Source of the DNA: Eutypa lata
Taxonomy: Eukaryota > Ascomycota > Sordariomycetes > Xylariales > Diatrypaceae
Assembly: GCA_022661535.1 (NCBI GenBank)
Contig: JAKULF010000005.1
Coordinates: forward strand, 3,844,001 to 3,908,000
DNA length: 64,000 nt
Direction: 5' to 3'
The position numbers and the translations under genes are program-made. Below are positions 32,801 to 44,312 of the stretch, in pieces. Below the pieces are notes generated by a model. The model was given only the letters and a program-made list of their open reading frames with translations. It did not search any database and was not told the origin of the DNA. Position 1 is the first letter of the stretch; every line of letters begins with the position of its first letter.

Positions 32801-35031
32801 CCACGGGTGAATGCTCCTGCGCTGGTGTCTGGTAGGTTGTAAAACAAGCTTCCCACCTACTAGATATTAGTATATTGTTCTTCAACTTGAGTACTTACCG
32901 TGTAAAAATGACTAAGATATAAGTTATACCAAGACATTACGAAATAATTATATACATACTACAGTTAGGTTAGTAGTTGCCATGGGATCAGGATCGTAAG
33001 AGAGTAAGATGCTCCAATGTGATTCGTAACGGAGATGTTCCTATACATACCGATTAAACCTTGAAAGATAATGCCCCCCCATTTTCCGAATAACGAAGCC
33101 TTATCGCCCAACATGACGAAAAACTGGCGCTTCGTCAGGGCAATAACCTGCTGGTGGAAAGGGATCGTGAAGTTCTTCTTCTTCGTCTTCTTCGAGGTGT
33201 TCTGGGCCCGCTCACGGTGCTGTTCCCCGAGATGTGCTTCGTACTCCTCGATATCGCTGATGTTGCGCCGATACGCCTCGCTCCGCACGTAGGCATCGGC
33301 GAAGTCCTGCGCCGACCGGGGGACGCGGTCCTCCCACCCCGGTCGCACGCTGCGCTCGAAGGGGTCGGTGACGGACGTGAGGAAGTCGGCCGTCGTCCAC
33401 CGGTCCGGGCAGTCGAACCCCAGATCCAGGAAGTACTGCTTGGCGCGGTCGGACGGCCCGTAGTATAAGCACTTCCCGTGGTCGATCAGCAGCACCTTGT
33501 CGACGAGGTCATCTAGGTAGTAAAACTAAGTCAGTATGCCATTTTGAGCATATCTTGCAGAAAGTTATATAACGGAACGAGAAAGGTAGGAACATTAAGC
33601 TGTTTTGTACTTACACAAGCTCTCCCCGGCTTGGTAGAGCGAAACGGCCGTGGAGACCTGCGCCATGTTCGTCAACGCCCGCAGCGATTGGACGTATTCC
33701 ACCGCGGTTGAGGCGTCCAGACCTTTGCTCGAGTTGTCCCACCCCTGGACGCTGGCTTTGGTGATGAGCGCCTCGGCGATACTAACGCGCTTGCGCTCCC
33801 CGCCCGACACGCCTCGGATGTACTCATTTCCGACCTTGGTGTCCATCGTATGCTCGATCCAGAGCAGCTTCGTCGCCACCCGGAGGAACTCCTTGACGTA
33901 ATCCTGGCGGCTCTCGCCCTCCATCCTCGACTCCTTCCCGGGGGTGCGGGTCTGGAGCGCGAAATTCAGCGTGCGCCGGACCGACAGCGTGGCGTAGTGC
34001 AGGTCGTCCTCGGGGTTGTAGATGATCTCGCCCCGGAAGTCGCTGGCCATGGTCTTGGCGTCCGCGCCGCCGTAGGTCACCTGGCCCGAGACGCCCTCGA
34101 ACCCCGCGCGCTGGTTGCAGAACGTCTTCAGAAACGTCGTGCAGCCGGACCCGGGCCGGCCCAGCACCAGCAGGATCTCCCCGGGCCGCACGCACCCGTT
34201 GAAGTTGGAGAGGAGCTCCCGCACGGGCGGCTTGGCCGTGGCCGCCTTCAAGCCCTTGGTGAATAGGTTCTTCAGAAACCGGGGCGGCCCCACGAAGATG
34301 TCGCCGACTGTTGGCTGCAGGCTGGCACCGAGGCCTAGCCCTTTCACCGTCAGGTCCCGGAAGATCACGCCGGCGTGGCGGGTCTGCTCCTCCTCGCTCT
34401 GCGCCTGGCGGGCTTTCCCGAACAAGCGAGACATCAGTCGCTCGATCTCGTCGTGCTCTTCTTTGGACTCGACGCTGGAGGCGGTGCTCTTGCGCCGCGA
34501 CAGGGCCCGGAACAAGTCATCTTCGGTCTCGAAGGTACTTTTCCTGCGCCCAAGACTTGATCCCCCATCCTTGTGATGGTCTGCTCCGGTCTTTAGGTCT
34601 TCGAAGTGTGGTTCGGTTGTGGTTCCCTCAGTTTCCTCTCCTGAGTGTGATGATGATGGTGAGACATCCTTGGTCCGATTGGCAGGGGTACTACCTCGAG
34701 AGGATGTAGTTGCAGCCTGTGTAGCAACTCCCGTGCTACCATCCGAGGTCGAACTAGCTTCTCTGACTTTACCCTCAGCAGAGGCTTGAGCCGTTGAAGT
34801 TGTGGAGGAAGCGACGTTAGCGCCTCCTGTTGTGCCATACTGCGCTGGTGGTAATACATTCCTAGTAGATTGAAGTGACCTTCCTCCCGATGCTATTGAT
34901 AGCGAGCTGTTTTCTTCAACGAATGTAGATTTTGAATGGGAAGTAGATCCCCGAAGTGCATTCACCGGTGGTGTCTCAGGGAAGCCACCGGGTATGTCTT
35001 GGTCTCTTGGGGTCGGTCTATTGACATCCAT
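29802..35031 (-). CDS. PDR-type ABC transporter (ABC-G full transporter)
   Basis: Plasma-membrane drug or metabolite exporter with reversed NBD-TMD-NBD-TMD order. Exons used: 35031-33615, 33512-33047, a 13-nt microexon 32911-32899, 32856-31706, 31642-31533 and 31468-29802; total 1607 residues in frame. NBD1 has Walker [10 protein letters not shown] (about residue 289), signature [14 protein letters not shown] and Walker B with D in [15 protein letters not shown]2 has Walker [10 protein letters not shown], a degenerate signature [12 protein letters not shown] and a canonical [11 protein letters not shown]. This split of motifs is normal for fungal PDR proteins. The Ser/Thr-rich N-terminal extension (about 190 residues before the conserved part) is long. 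The exon joint near 33050-32857 is uncertain: the strong donor GTATGT at 33050 cannot be joined to the acceptor at 32857 without a frameshift. The 13-nt exon between GTATAG and GTAAGT sites restores the frame. Confidence 0.9.
32899..32911 (-). other. Proposed 13-nt microexon of the ABC transporter
   Basis: Preceded by CTTAG and followed by a consensus GTAAGT donor, then a TACTAAT branch and TAG acceptor 42 nt on. With donor GTATAG at 33046 it restores the frame and inserts about six residues before GSLFYNLP. Confidence 0.45.
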
Positions 35032-38000
35032 TTTGGCTTTAGTAGCTATGAAAGGACTTTAAAGGGGTAGCTAGCATGAAGTGAGGTATATCTCACTACC
35101 ACTACGTAGCTCACGCGAACTGATTGGCTTCAATTTCAGAAATAGAAATGAAGATCTAAGAATTGAGAGCCTGGTGTCAAGAGGAACAAACACCCAGGGA
35201 AAATAAATCTAATAAGTATAAAGGCTAGATATTATGATGTCTTAGACATCGGCACTGAAAGCAGTCCGATGTGGCTTTCTAGTGTCAACGCTGAGCCCAT
35301 TGCAATTGGTTAAGCCAACGAAACGACCGGGATCAATCCACGATTTCAGGCAGTAGTCTTATGCTAGTACAAGTGCTGGTTGAGTCATTATGTCCCAATC
35401 GTTGCGGTTGCGATTCAGTGACACAATCTGTTGACGCGTTGTTATAGAAGAATCGCAATTACAAACCAGGTGGAGTGATGATGCAATAGACTTGCGTATA
35501 CCTACTTATGGCTTGAAACCCCCTTATCAGATCGACTAACGTTACACTAGTTCGCTGCTGAAGAGACAGGGCTACTAATTATGGGTCAGTTAAGAGCCGC
35601 AAGATCTTATTTCAGTCATCGTCTAGACCTATCTACTGTGTATATTAGCATGTCTACATATATAGTTGAGAAGAGTGGTTTTATTATGTCACGCCAAACA
35701 ACTCATGGTTATCAAAGCAGGATAAATATTGATTATGTAGCTACCTTATGAAAGACGAGGTTGTTCATCTTTGTCAACTGCTTACAGTAGCCATAATCGA
35801 AGGGCTATTGCTATAGTCGAATAATAGCGTGAAGAGCGTAGGTATCGAGTGAAATAGATCATGATCTACTGTGTAGTGAGTGAGTCCTATTCACATGCTA
35901 GACTGACAGCTCCAGCGCGTTAGTGCTAACAAGAGCCGACAATTCTAGATCATGACGCTAAAATCAAGCTTTTATCTAGATACGAATTTCCGGCTTCCGG
36001 GTTTAACTAGTAAAGACCGAGATATGTAAGTCAAGGTCGGGGATAGCATCAAAATAACTGCTTATACTGCCATGGCATTCCTGACGCTATTGTGTAAAAC
36101 CGACTGCTTTAGGGGCGGTCTAGTAACAACCTCCCTATATTTAGTTGATTCCCAAGCGGATATTTTGGAGGGGTTGTGCTTATCATTCGCCTTATTCTCA
36201 GGGGTGCCATACCTAATTTAGTGTAAGGTATCAGAGGGAAACATTCCGCGGATCCCGGTCATTCGGCCGATCCAGTCGCGGTACGCCGAGATCCCGCTCT
36301 TCCGATGTTAAAAAAGCCGGCTCTATTGCAGCGGAAACATAGCCTCATTTGCCTACTTCAGCGGAGTATATGGGTTTGCTCGATGAATTTTCTTTTCTTT
36401 TCTATATTTCGTAGATCATATGTATTTGCGAGGTCTGAACCTTGTGTTGAGCAACCTTGTCGATACTCTCGGAGCTACGGAATCCTCACATACTGCAATG
36501 TTATCAAGGAAACGTATCATTGCTTCGTTCATTTACGATAGGAGAAATAACATGTGAAACTAGTTTACTAGCAACATTTGTATGAGTTCCGAAAGAGCGA
36601 GATGGGAATGAGATTAGTAATTTGATATGTAGCTTATTAATACATCATTCTTTCCCTTTTCCATATTGGTAGATGCTGCGGCACCCATGGTAACTCAACG
36701 TCATGTTATAACTGCCACCTAGTTCACCGGCGAGCTTTTCCAATATGAAGGGAGTGTTTGTAGACATCGTTCTGACTGGATAGCAGTAGCTTCTGTGTAT
36801 CTGAAATATAAACTAAGCTTGAAGGTTACACCGGGGTTGAGGTATTGGCTGTATCAATGTGGATCGGCTAAAACACACCCAACCCCTAAAAGATATGAGA
36901 ATTGAGGAGATAAACAAAGGGTAGAGGAATTACCTAACATATACCACATATGGTTACTGTTACCATCATCTCTTTGAACCTTCCAGTCATGACTGCTGCA
37001 GATTGGGGTCTACATCATTGTCTGGCATTTCATTTATATTAAGGTCATCATCATCTTGTGCCCCGTGTAACTTCCTGAAGCATGTTAAGCTTAGGTCAAC
37101 AACTTTTTCCGTCTAGTGTCTGAAAGACACTAGGCGGCGATGACAGACGTAGCCCCCAATAGACCGAGCATCCAGTAGTCGATAAGGTGAGCTTTACCGG
37201 CTCCAATGCTCCCGGGGAATGAGTGATGCAAAACAGTAGCAGATTTCTCGAATGAACTCTCAGTTTGGATGAAAATGCCCTAGTAATTATATACGCTAAT
37301 GTTGAGATAGACGGAGGAAGACGATGTACCTAACCAACTGAATGAATAATGCCGTATCGTGGCATGGCGCTTCTATCTGCACAATAGACGCAACTTAAGT
37401 CCAAAGGCTTTTAAACAGGCTGAGAACTAGGGATAGTCACAAATAACTTGGTCCAGCTGTGCCCTGTTCAGGCATGAAGACGGCATGTTGAAGTAATACA
37501 TAGTCTACTTATCTACTGTGAAATGTAAGCTATAAGATGTGCCCAGTCATGCTCTATACTCATACATTCTAATCAGGTTCATATCAAAACCAGTGTGAAA
37601 GTGATTGCATCCTACTAATAACGGTTGTATGATAAACTTGACAATTATCGATACTGTTGAAAGACGTACAGACTGCCAGAAGAATAAATGTATAAATTCC
37701 AATGGCACAATTAAAGATGTTTATGGTGACACTGATGTTAATGATCCAATGAGATGAGGGCAAGCATTATTATCCCGTTACCTACCTGCCTACATACCTG
37801 TCCAGCTGTCATTGGGGGCCCCCAGCTGTGTTTAGCGTCGCGCTAACTCCAGGTTAATTGAATTGTGGGGTGTGGTGCTGTGGCCTCTGGGCCTCCCTTA
37901 TCTTGCCCCATGACATCCGCGAATGACCCAGAATTCTTACATTCTCATGACGAAGTCAACGGCTGTCACGGTTGTTCACCCAACTTACCCACTCGAGATG

Positions 38001-38151
38001 ATCTAAGAAACTATCTCTATACCGACCGTGTTTCTGTATTTCCTGCATTTAACGACGCGAACAAACTAGTTCTTTCGGCCGGTCCGAATTTGGATGTAGT
38101 TACGATACGAAACTCCAACCAGCCCGAGGACCGACTACCCAGCCACGCAAC
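35032..38151. other. 3.1-kb gene desert
   Basis: No gene recognised on either strand. It holds the ABC transporter promoter at the left, a perfect inverted repeat at 37113-37133, a small GC-rich island near 36245-36315, and on the minus strand a short acidic frame (DDDDLNINEMPDNDVDPN, about 37000-37070) that may be the end of a lost gene. The last 300 bp form the leader of the nucleoside transporter gene. Confidence 0.4.
37113..37133. repeat. Inverted repeat CTAGTGTCT-GAA-AGACACTAG
   Basis: 9-bp perfect arms around a 3-nt loop, isolated in intergenic DNA. It could be a hairpin, an operator or a TIR remnant; nothing nearby decides. Confidence 0.7.
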
Positions 38152-39609
38152 ATGGATCGCTTAAAGTCTTTCTTGCAGAGTAAGAAGGTGGATGAGCAGG
38201 AGTATGAGCCGTTGAACGAGAACCCTGAATCCCACGAGGGAACTTCGAGTTCACACCAGCACCACCAGCACCACCACCATGCACCTGACGATGTGCCCTT
38301 CTCATGGGTTGAATATGGCATCTTCACCTTGCTAGGTGTCGCTATGCTATGGGCATGGTGCGAAAAAGCCCCTCATTTGTGTAATACAAGTATAGTAGGC
38401 AGGCACTAACTATTACCTTCCAGGAACATGTTTCTTGCCGCGGCGCCATATTTCCAGAGTCGATTCCAAGAAGACGACTGGGCGCTACAGAACTTCCAGC
38501 CCGCGATCCTATCCGTGTCGACCCTGACGAACCTCGGAGCCATGCTAGTCCTGACGAACATACAATACTCGGCTTCGTATCCCTTCCGGATAAACCTAGC
38601 TCTCTACATAAACGTGACGGTCTTCGCGCTGCTGACCATTTCGACCCGTGCGTTCCTTGATACCTCGACAACTGCTTATCTCGCATATGTGTTGTGCATG
38701 GTCGCACTTACCGCATGGGCCGCCGGACTGATCCAGAATGGCGCCTTTGCATTTGCATCAAGTTTTGGAAGACCTGAGTACATGCAGGCTATAATGGCCG
38801 GACAAGGTGTTGCCGGTGTTCTGCCCCCACTCGTTCAGGTCATTTCCGTCCTGGTCGCACCACCTGAAGATTCGCTGCAAAATGTAGATGGGGTTACACC
38901 GGCCATCGGAACGGCAGCTTTCATATACTTCCTTACAGCTGTGATCATGTCTATCGCCGCTATCGTAGCTTTCATCCCGCTAGTCCACCGCCACAACCAC
39001 ATCGTTGAGAACAGGATGATTGAGCAGATGGCTGCTTCCATGACCAGTGTCGAGGAAGCTGAACGTGCCTCGCGCAAGGTCGTCAGTATGTCGACACTGT
39101 TTAGGAAATTGCATTGGCTAGCCGGTGGGGTGTTCATGTGTTTCGTGGCTACCATGTTCTTTCCGGTTTTCACACCGAAGATCCTGTCTGTCACACCCCC
39201 AGAGGAGGCAAACAGCCTTTTACAGCCTGCCGTATTTATCCCGCTAGGTTTCTTCTTCTGGAACCTAGGGGATCTTGGCGGGAGGTATAGCACATTGTTG
39301 CTTCCTTACACAGAGCGACCAGCCATTCTATTTGCGATGAGCATAGCACGATTGATGTTTCTGCCCCTTTACGGGCTGTGTAACCTTCATGGCGAGGGCG
39401 CTGTCATAAATAGCGATATTTTCTACCTTGTGGTGGTCCAGTTCCTATTCGGATTGAGCAATGGTTGGCTCGCCTCTAACTGTATGATGGCTGCAGGAGA
39501 GTGGGTAGAGGAAGGTGAACGTGAGGTTTCCGGCGGGTTTATGGGGCTTTGCCTCGTCGCTGGGTTGGCTTTTGGCAGCATATTGAGCTTCACTGCTGCT
39601 GGTATTTAG
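38152..39609 (+). CDS. Equilibrative nucleoside transporter (SLC29/FUN26-like)
   Basis: Facilitated nucleoside carrier; the yeast relative FUN26 acts at the vacuole. Exons 38152-38357 and 38424-39609 (donor GTGCGA, acceptor CCAG) give 463 residues with about eleven hydrophobic helices. Hallmarks: MLWAWNMFLAAAPYFQSRF in TM1 across the intron, NGAFAFASSFGRPEYMQAIMAGQGVAGV in TM4-5 (family motif G-x-x-x-x-Q/A-G-Q-G-x-A-G), FFPVFTPKIL, FFFWNLGDLGGR (the conserved N-x-x-D-x-x-G-R) and LFGLSNGWLASNCMMAA near the end. The N-terminal tail before TM1 has a His-rich run (QHHQHHHH, about residues 42-49) and is cytosolic by prediction. Intact and typical. Confidence 0.92.
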
Positions 39610-40618
39610 TTATGTAGATGTATAAGAGTTTGGATACTATAGACAATAGGTAAGGCATAAGGATTTAGTTACATGGCGTTGGCAGGCGAATTGATCGATC
39701 ACATGATAGAGGAGGGCTTGGCTTGTGTTATACTTACCTAAACTTTCTATATATATGTACATATAAATTACCAACTCCTTATCAATTGATTTTACACGAG
39801 ACCCCTGAACAGACTGACAGATTAGGACGGGATTCATACATAATATAATCAATCTTGCTAATCAGACCTGATGACCGCAGGAAGGCGAACTAAGTGGTGA
39901 CGGTCATTGGTGGCGGCCGCTCCTATCGTTTACTATTCGTTCAAATGCGACCCAGTATTTTCATGCGTAAGACCCTAGCTTCTCCTACGCCACAGGGATG
40001 TCGTAAATCGTTCTAGGCAGTGCCGATAGACCAAGATCAGCCCAGATCTAAGAACGCCAATCTCTTAGGTCATTGCCGGTTGCCAACACAAAAGTGTGAA
40101 ACTTAATTCTTCTAAAGTTGCATCTTTCTTTCCTATTGTGTTTATTATTATTATCTCTCGTTACTTTCAATAAGGATGTTGTAATGATCAGTAGTGTCTT
40201 TCTCTCCTTCTTTTTAATACTTCCATCAGTCGTTACATCCACTGTGTTCCGATAATCGACTATTAATCAAGTCTGCTACTTTGCACACGCTCGCTCGCTC
40301 ACTCGGTTGCTTCGATTACACACTTCAAGGAAGAGAGACACACGGAAGCTACGTAATATATCGCAACATTGTCTTTCTCGTTAGACATTTTCTTGTTGAA
40401 CCCGACTCATTATTGTCTTTCGCTCGGATCTTGGTGGAACAGTTTCTTTGTTGCTCAGAGGCGGCTACTGGTGGTTACTGCGAAGTCGCACAACTCTAAT
40501 AAAAAAAAGAAGAAAAAAAAAAGGAACAAAGCTCGAGTTAATTTCGAGCTGGCATCCATAACCAACTTGTAGTCTTCAACTTACCATTCCCCTCTTTTTT
40601 GGTTTCCCCTGTTCAAAT
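39610..40618. other. Intergenic, promoter of the inositol kinase gene
   Basis: 1 kb without a gene. An A-rich purine run (about 40499-40530) lies within 120 bp of the next start codon and may be in the 5' leader. Confidence 0.4.
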
Positions 40619-41782
40619 ATGGAAGCCATCTGGGAGAAGCTATCGCGGCCCCTCCCGCCATCCGGCTCGGACCCGGAGCCGATTGTTACGTCCGAAGTAA
40701 GCGAGGACCTCACCGCTCTTCTCAGCAGGTACCAGTTCGAGTACCTAGCCGAGGGCCGGGCCAACGTCGTCTTCAGCATCCGGGACGTAGCAGCAGCAGC
40801 TACAGGTGACCCAACACCGCCACCACCCAGGGGCCAGTTCCTCGGCACGCTCCTCCGCGTGCCCAAGACCACGCCGGGCGTCACGCCCTGCGACTACGAG
40901 ACCCTGCAGCGGTTCCACGAGGAGGCCGTCGAGCGCCGCGTCGGCCGCCAGCACGTCGTGCCCCAGATCCTGGTCAGCATCTCTCAGGGTCTCGCGGACC
41001 GCCTCGACGCCGGCCTCAGGCGCGACAGCACCCGCGGCGACCATGACCACGACAACGACAACGACCACGAAAAGAAGATCCACCCTGGTCCCGCCATGCT
41101 GGTCCAGGACATGGGGCCCTCTCCCGCCTACCCCCTCGCCCTCGAGTTCAAGCCAAAATGGCTGGCGCAGTCGCCCCTCGCGCCGCCGGGCGCCACGCGG
41201 TGCCGGAGCTGCGCTCGCGAGGCCCTGCGGAACGCGCAGAAGATCCAAGCTGCTGCTACCTCGGCGGAATCTCCACCCCCGCCTCCACCGCTGCCCCCGG
41301 TATGTCGGCTTGGTCTCGTGCACGACGACCCGGCGGTGTTCCAAGCCACGGTCGACGAGCTCGCGGCGCCGTGGGGCTGGTCGGAGGCCGACCGGGCGCG
41401 CCTGGCGGCGGGGTTGCGCGCGTCGGGCGTCCTGGAGCGCATTCGCGAGTTGCAGGTGAGCGGCGATCCGGAGCGCACGTTGTTCGAGAGGCCCGAGGAC
41501 CCGGATTTCGGACTCGCTATGACCTTGAGGGATTGCTCGTGCTTTGTGCGCATGACTTCTGGTGGTGGTGGTGGAAGTGGGGGAAGGGGAGGGGAGGTGG
41601 TTGTTAAGCTTGCTGACGTCGACAAGAAGAATTGGGAAGAGAAACAGACGTATTGGCAGAAGTCGCATCTGAATCTTGTCCAGGGCGGTTGGTACGTGGG
41701 TGAGGAGGAGCCGCCCATCGAGACCCATTGCCTTCTTGGTGGTTCTGGTCCGGGCTGGGCGAATGGGAAGTCTGGCTCCTGA
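40619..41782 (+). CDS. IPK1: Inositol-pentakisphosphate 2-kinase
   Basis: Single-exon gene, 387 residues. Makes phytate (InsP6) from Ins(1,3,4,5,6)P5 and ATP; nuclear in yeast, supporting mRNA export and inositol pyrophosphate synthesis. Family landmarks in order: YLAEGRANVVFSIRD (nucleotide-binding glycine/Asn strand), GTLLRVPK (ATP-site Arg/Lys), the inositol-binding block EFKPKWLAQSP with zinc-site cysteines CRSCAREA, TLRDCSCFVRM, and the catalytic Asp in KLADVDKKNWEEKQTYWQ. The final block WYVGEEE follows. Low-complexity insertions (Asp/His-rich near 140, Pro-rich near 220, Gly-rich near 320) explain local length differences. Start chosen as the first ATG after stops. GC content is clearly higher than in the surrounding intergenic DNA. 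Confidence 0.9.
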   Translation: MEAIWEKLSRPLPPSGSDPEPIVTSEVSEDLTALLSRYQFEYLAEGRANVVFSIRDVAAAATGDPTPPPPRGQFLGTLLRVPKTTPGVTPCDYETLQRFHEEAVERRVGRQHVVPQILVSISQGLADRLDAGLRRDSTRGDHDHDNDNDHEKKIHPGPAMLVQDMGPSPAYPLALEFKPKWLAQSPLAPPGATRCRSCAREALRNAQKIQAAATSAESPPPPPPLPPVCRLGLVHDDPAVFQATVDELAAPWGWSEADRARLAAGLRASGVLERIRELQVSGDPERTLFERPEDPDFGLAMTLRDCSCFVRMTSGGGGGSGGRGGEVVVKLADVDKKNWEEKQTYWQKSHLNLVQGGWYVGEEEPPIETHCLLGGSGPGWANGKSGS

Positions 41783-43126
41783 GGTAGCTGTCTGGCTTGT
41801 CTGGCTGCTTTACCTACTTACGTTCAAACGAGATGAAATAATTACGTTTACATTTAATGGGATGGAAGTACATTTAATGGGATGGAAGGGTGGCATGATA
41901 GGAATAGGAGTGTAGGTATGGATGGATATATATTGTTTTGGATTATTGCTGTAATGCCTAGTTCCGAAGTTCACTACTCATATTAATAAATGCAATAAGC
42001 ACAGTTGCAGTATCTACCAAGAGGTCAATTTGTCAGGTCTTATAGACAGCTTATTCTTTGGGGAGAGCTAATGAAGACCACGCGTGTCGGTCCGACCAGA
42101 GTCTATTCTGTAGTCCATGACTGCGTCAATGGGGAGAAGACGAGCAAAAGAAGACCAGCAAGTAAGAAGACGTGAACGTCATGATGACAATTTGTACTCA
42201 AGTTGAGTGGCTATGGAGGCCATTCTACAAGATAGTTGATATATAACCTTTTCTTCGTCGATAGCAGCGATCAAGAGTTTTACACCGGTACCATATGCGG
42301 CGCAAACTTTGTCACTATGTTTTCAGAGTAGGGGACAGGATCCGAACAACTTCAAACCTGAACAAAGTGTGGGCTGGAATCGAATATTTAAAGAGAAGTG
42401 GTCTGGATCTCATCTGCTCATGTTAGATTATATGGGCCCAGGGCCTGTATCAGTTGGTGTGCTCGTAAAGCCAAATGCTCGAGTTTGTACGAAGGTTATT
42501 GTGCTGCTTTTTTTTATAGCGAAGTCGGAACAAAAAATTACCTAGGTACCTAAGTTATAAGTTGGACAAGTAGAGGTCTCGAGGCGTTATGCCGGATATA
42601 ATATTACCAAGTGTATTGCACATAGACTCTGGGTACAAGCACCATGCCAGCATTTAATGCCATACCTCCTAACAACGGACCAGCGGCGGCTTTATAGGAT
42701 AAACAGGTTGACTGGAACCGAATAATCTGTGATTAAAATTGTTGACAACTACATAATCACTTACTGTTACATTGCTCGAAATTGTATTATTCAAACTTAC
42801 TGTGTTTTTTAACGCAATCTGATACTTGGACTTTCTCGATTCTTACAGCCAAGCAGTGCCACTGGTCAATGTACATCCTCGACCATAGTCTCCTCCACCT
42901 GCCTGAAATTCCCGTAAAATCAAGCAGTCTCAACTTAACCAGTCCAAACAGCAGGGCCGGGGTTTTTGTATCCAATCACTAGAACATCCAAAATTAGCAA
43001 ATACTCCTTCTAAGTAACGTGGCGAATCTCGCGGGGTCTTGGTTGTGTTTTAACAGTAGAAATTTCTTGAACCAAGAAATAGACCCTCGAGACAAGCTAG
43101 GAAAGGGGGGAAGACCACTCTAGATG
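41783..43126. other. Intergenic between IPK1 and the AA9 gene
   Basis: No gene recognised. Contains a 20-bp direct repeat just after IPK1 (listed) and otherwise AT-leaning DNA. Confidence 0.45.
41849..41888 (+). repeat. Two tandem copies of a 20-bp unit (TACATTTAATGGGATGGAAG)
   Basis: Two identical adjacent copies about 65 bp after the IPK1 stop, in its probable 3' UTR; most simply a recent slip duplication. Confidence 0.9.
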
Positions 43127-44312
43127 CTACTCACAGTCTCTGCCGGTATTTGGCAGCAAGGTCTTCTCAACCGGTACCGCGATACCTGCCACATTAACAC
43201 TGTATCAGCTGCTGCTACACCATTAAACGTTCTAAAATGGCTACTTACTCGGGTCGTACGGATCATAGGCCGAAGGAAACTGGACCAGAGGACCTGGAGT
43301 GCCTACATTTCGGTTAGAAGCGCATTCAACAGAGCAATGTGACATCTACGTACCGCCTCCCTGCCCAACAACCTCGATGTGCGAGCAGCCGATAAAGATC
43401 TGTGTTCCATTGAACCCAGGATTAAGCATATACATCTGCTCAGCTCGCAGGAGGTACTTTCCTGGAGGCGTCGTCTCGGGGATGGTGTAGTTCATCTAGT
43501 AACACCGAGTTAGCGTATGGGAAAGTTCCTCTTTCTCAAATTTGCACCCTGCTTTCTCTTGTGACGAAAAAGAAAACGGTGGCAAACTTGCTCGGGGACC
43601 GACGAAATGGGAGTAACACTTACGAACACGTAATGAGGACCACTGAATCCGTTTATCTCCCAGACATATTGATCCAAGTACCCGTATTCTCCAATCTTGA
43701 ACCAGTCACCGTCGCCTTGATACGAAGTCAAGTCATCGCCAGATGGGAGTTTGGACAGATATGCTTGTGCTGGGCCGCCATGATAATAGCCTTCTTCGTA
43801 TGGCTATAATCTCTCTTGTTAGTGAGGCATTCAACGCAGCCCTGTGTGCCCCGCTAATCACACCGAGGAACAAAAGGGAGACGCGATAAACCTACCTTCG
43901 GAGGGAAAGCACTCGACTGGGTCCCGATGCCAATACTATCGCCAGCACGGATGGTCGCTGTCTGAACCCCGGCACCGTAGCGGACCCCACCAAAGCCACA
44001 GGTGAGGTCAGTATCGGTCTGATCAACGACATAATACGGCTCTGCCGGGAAGTCGGTTTTTCTTTACTTGTAACCCATCAGTCCGTAGGTTCAGGAGGGA
44101 AGCGTAGAGCGGAAAAGAAACTAACCGTGAGTACTGCAGGTCTTTGCTGATCGTCCCGTTGACAATCAGTCTCGTGAGGGCGTCTAGCGGGGGTTCACGA
44201 ATTAGCAATGCAGATGAATGCAGTCGAGCGGATTGGAAGAGTTCGTACAATGTGCAGACACTACGTGGCCGGTGACTTGCAGAAGCGCTGCCGCTCCTAG
44301 GTTAACCCTCAT
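43127..44312 (-). CDS. Divergent AA9-type lytic polysaccharide monooxygenase
   Basis: Predicted secreted copper enzyme of the AA9 fold. Seven exons (44312-44249, 44183-44126, 44061-43896, 43803-43624, 43495-43354, 43302-43249, 43185-43127) join in frame to 240 residues. A 20-residue signal peptide ends HVVSA, so the mature chain starts at His21 (HYALTRLIVNGT), the first half of the histidine brace; the codon pair is created by intron 1. The second brace histidine is His104 in YYHGGPAQAYLSKLP. DWFKIGEYG and PPGKYLLRAEQ are AA9 blocks. In the C-terminal strand AA9 enzymes have Q-x-Y with an axial Tyr; here it reads GTQIFIGC, i.e. Gln188 kept but Phe190 at the Tyr site. No His is found in 176-187, where the second-sphere His normally lies. 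No CBM1 follows; the end is VEKTLLPNTGRDCE. Fold sure, activity doubtful. Confidence 0.87.

Noticed and set aside
36290..36306. CGCTCTTCCGAT word resembling the Illumina adapter end
   Set aside because: Only a 12-base match next to ordinary genomic sequence, with no adapter continuation; most likely chance.
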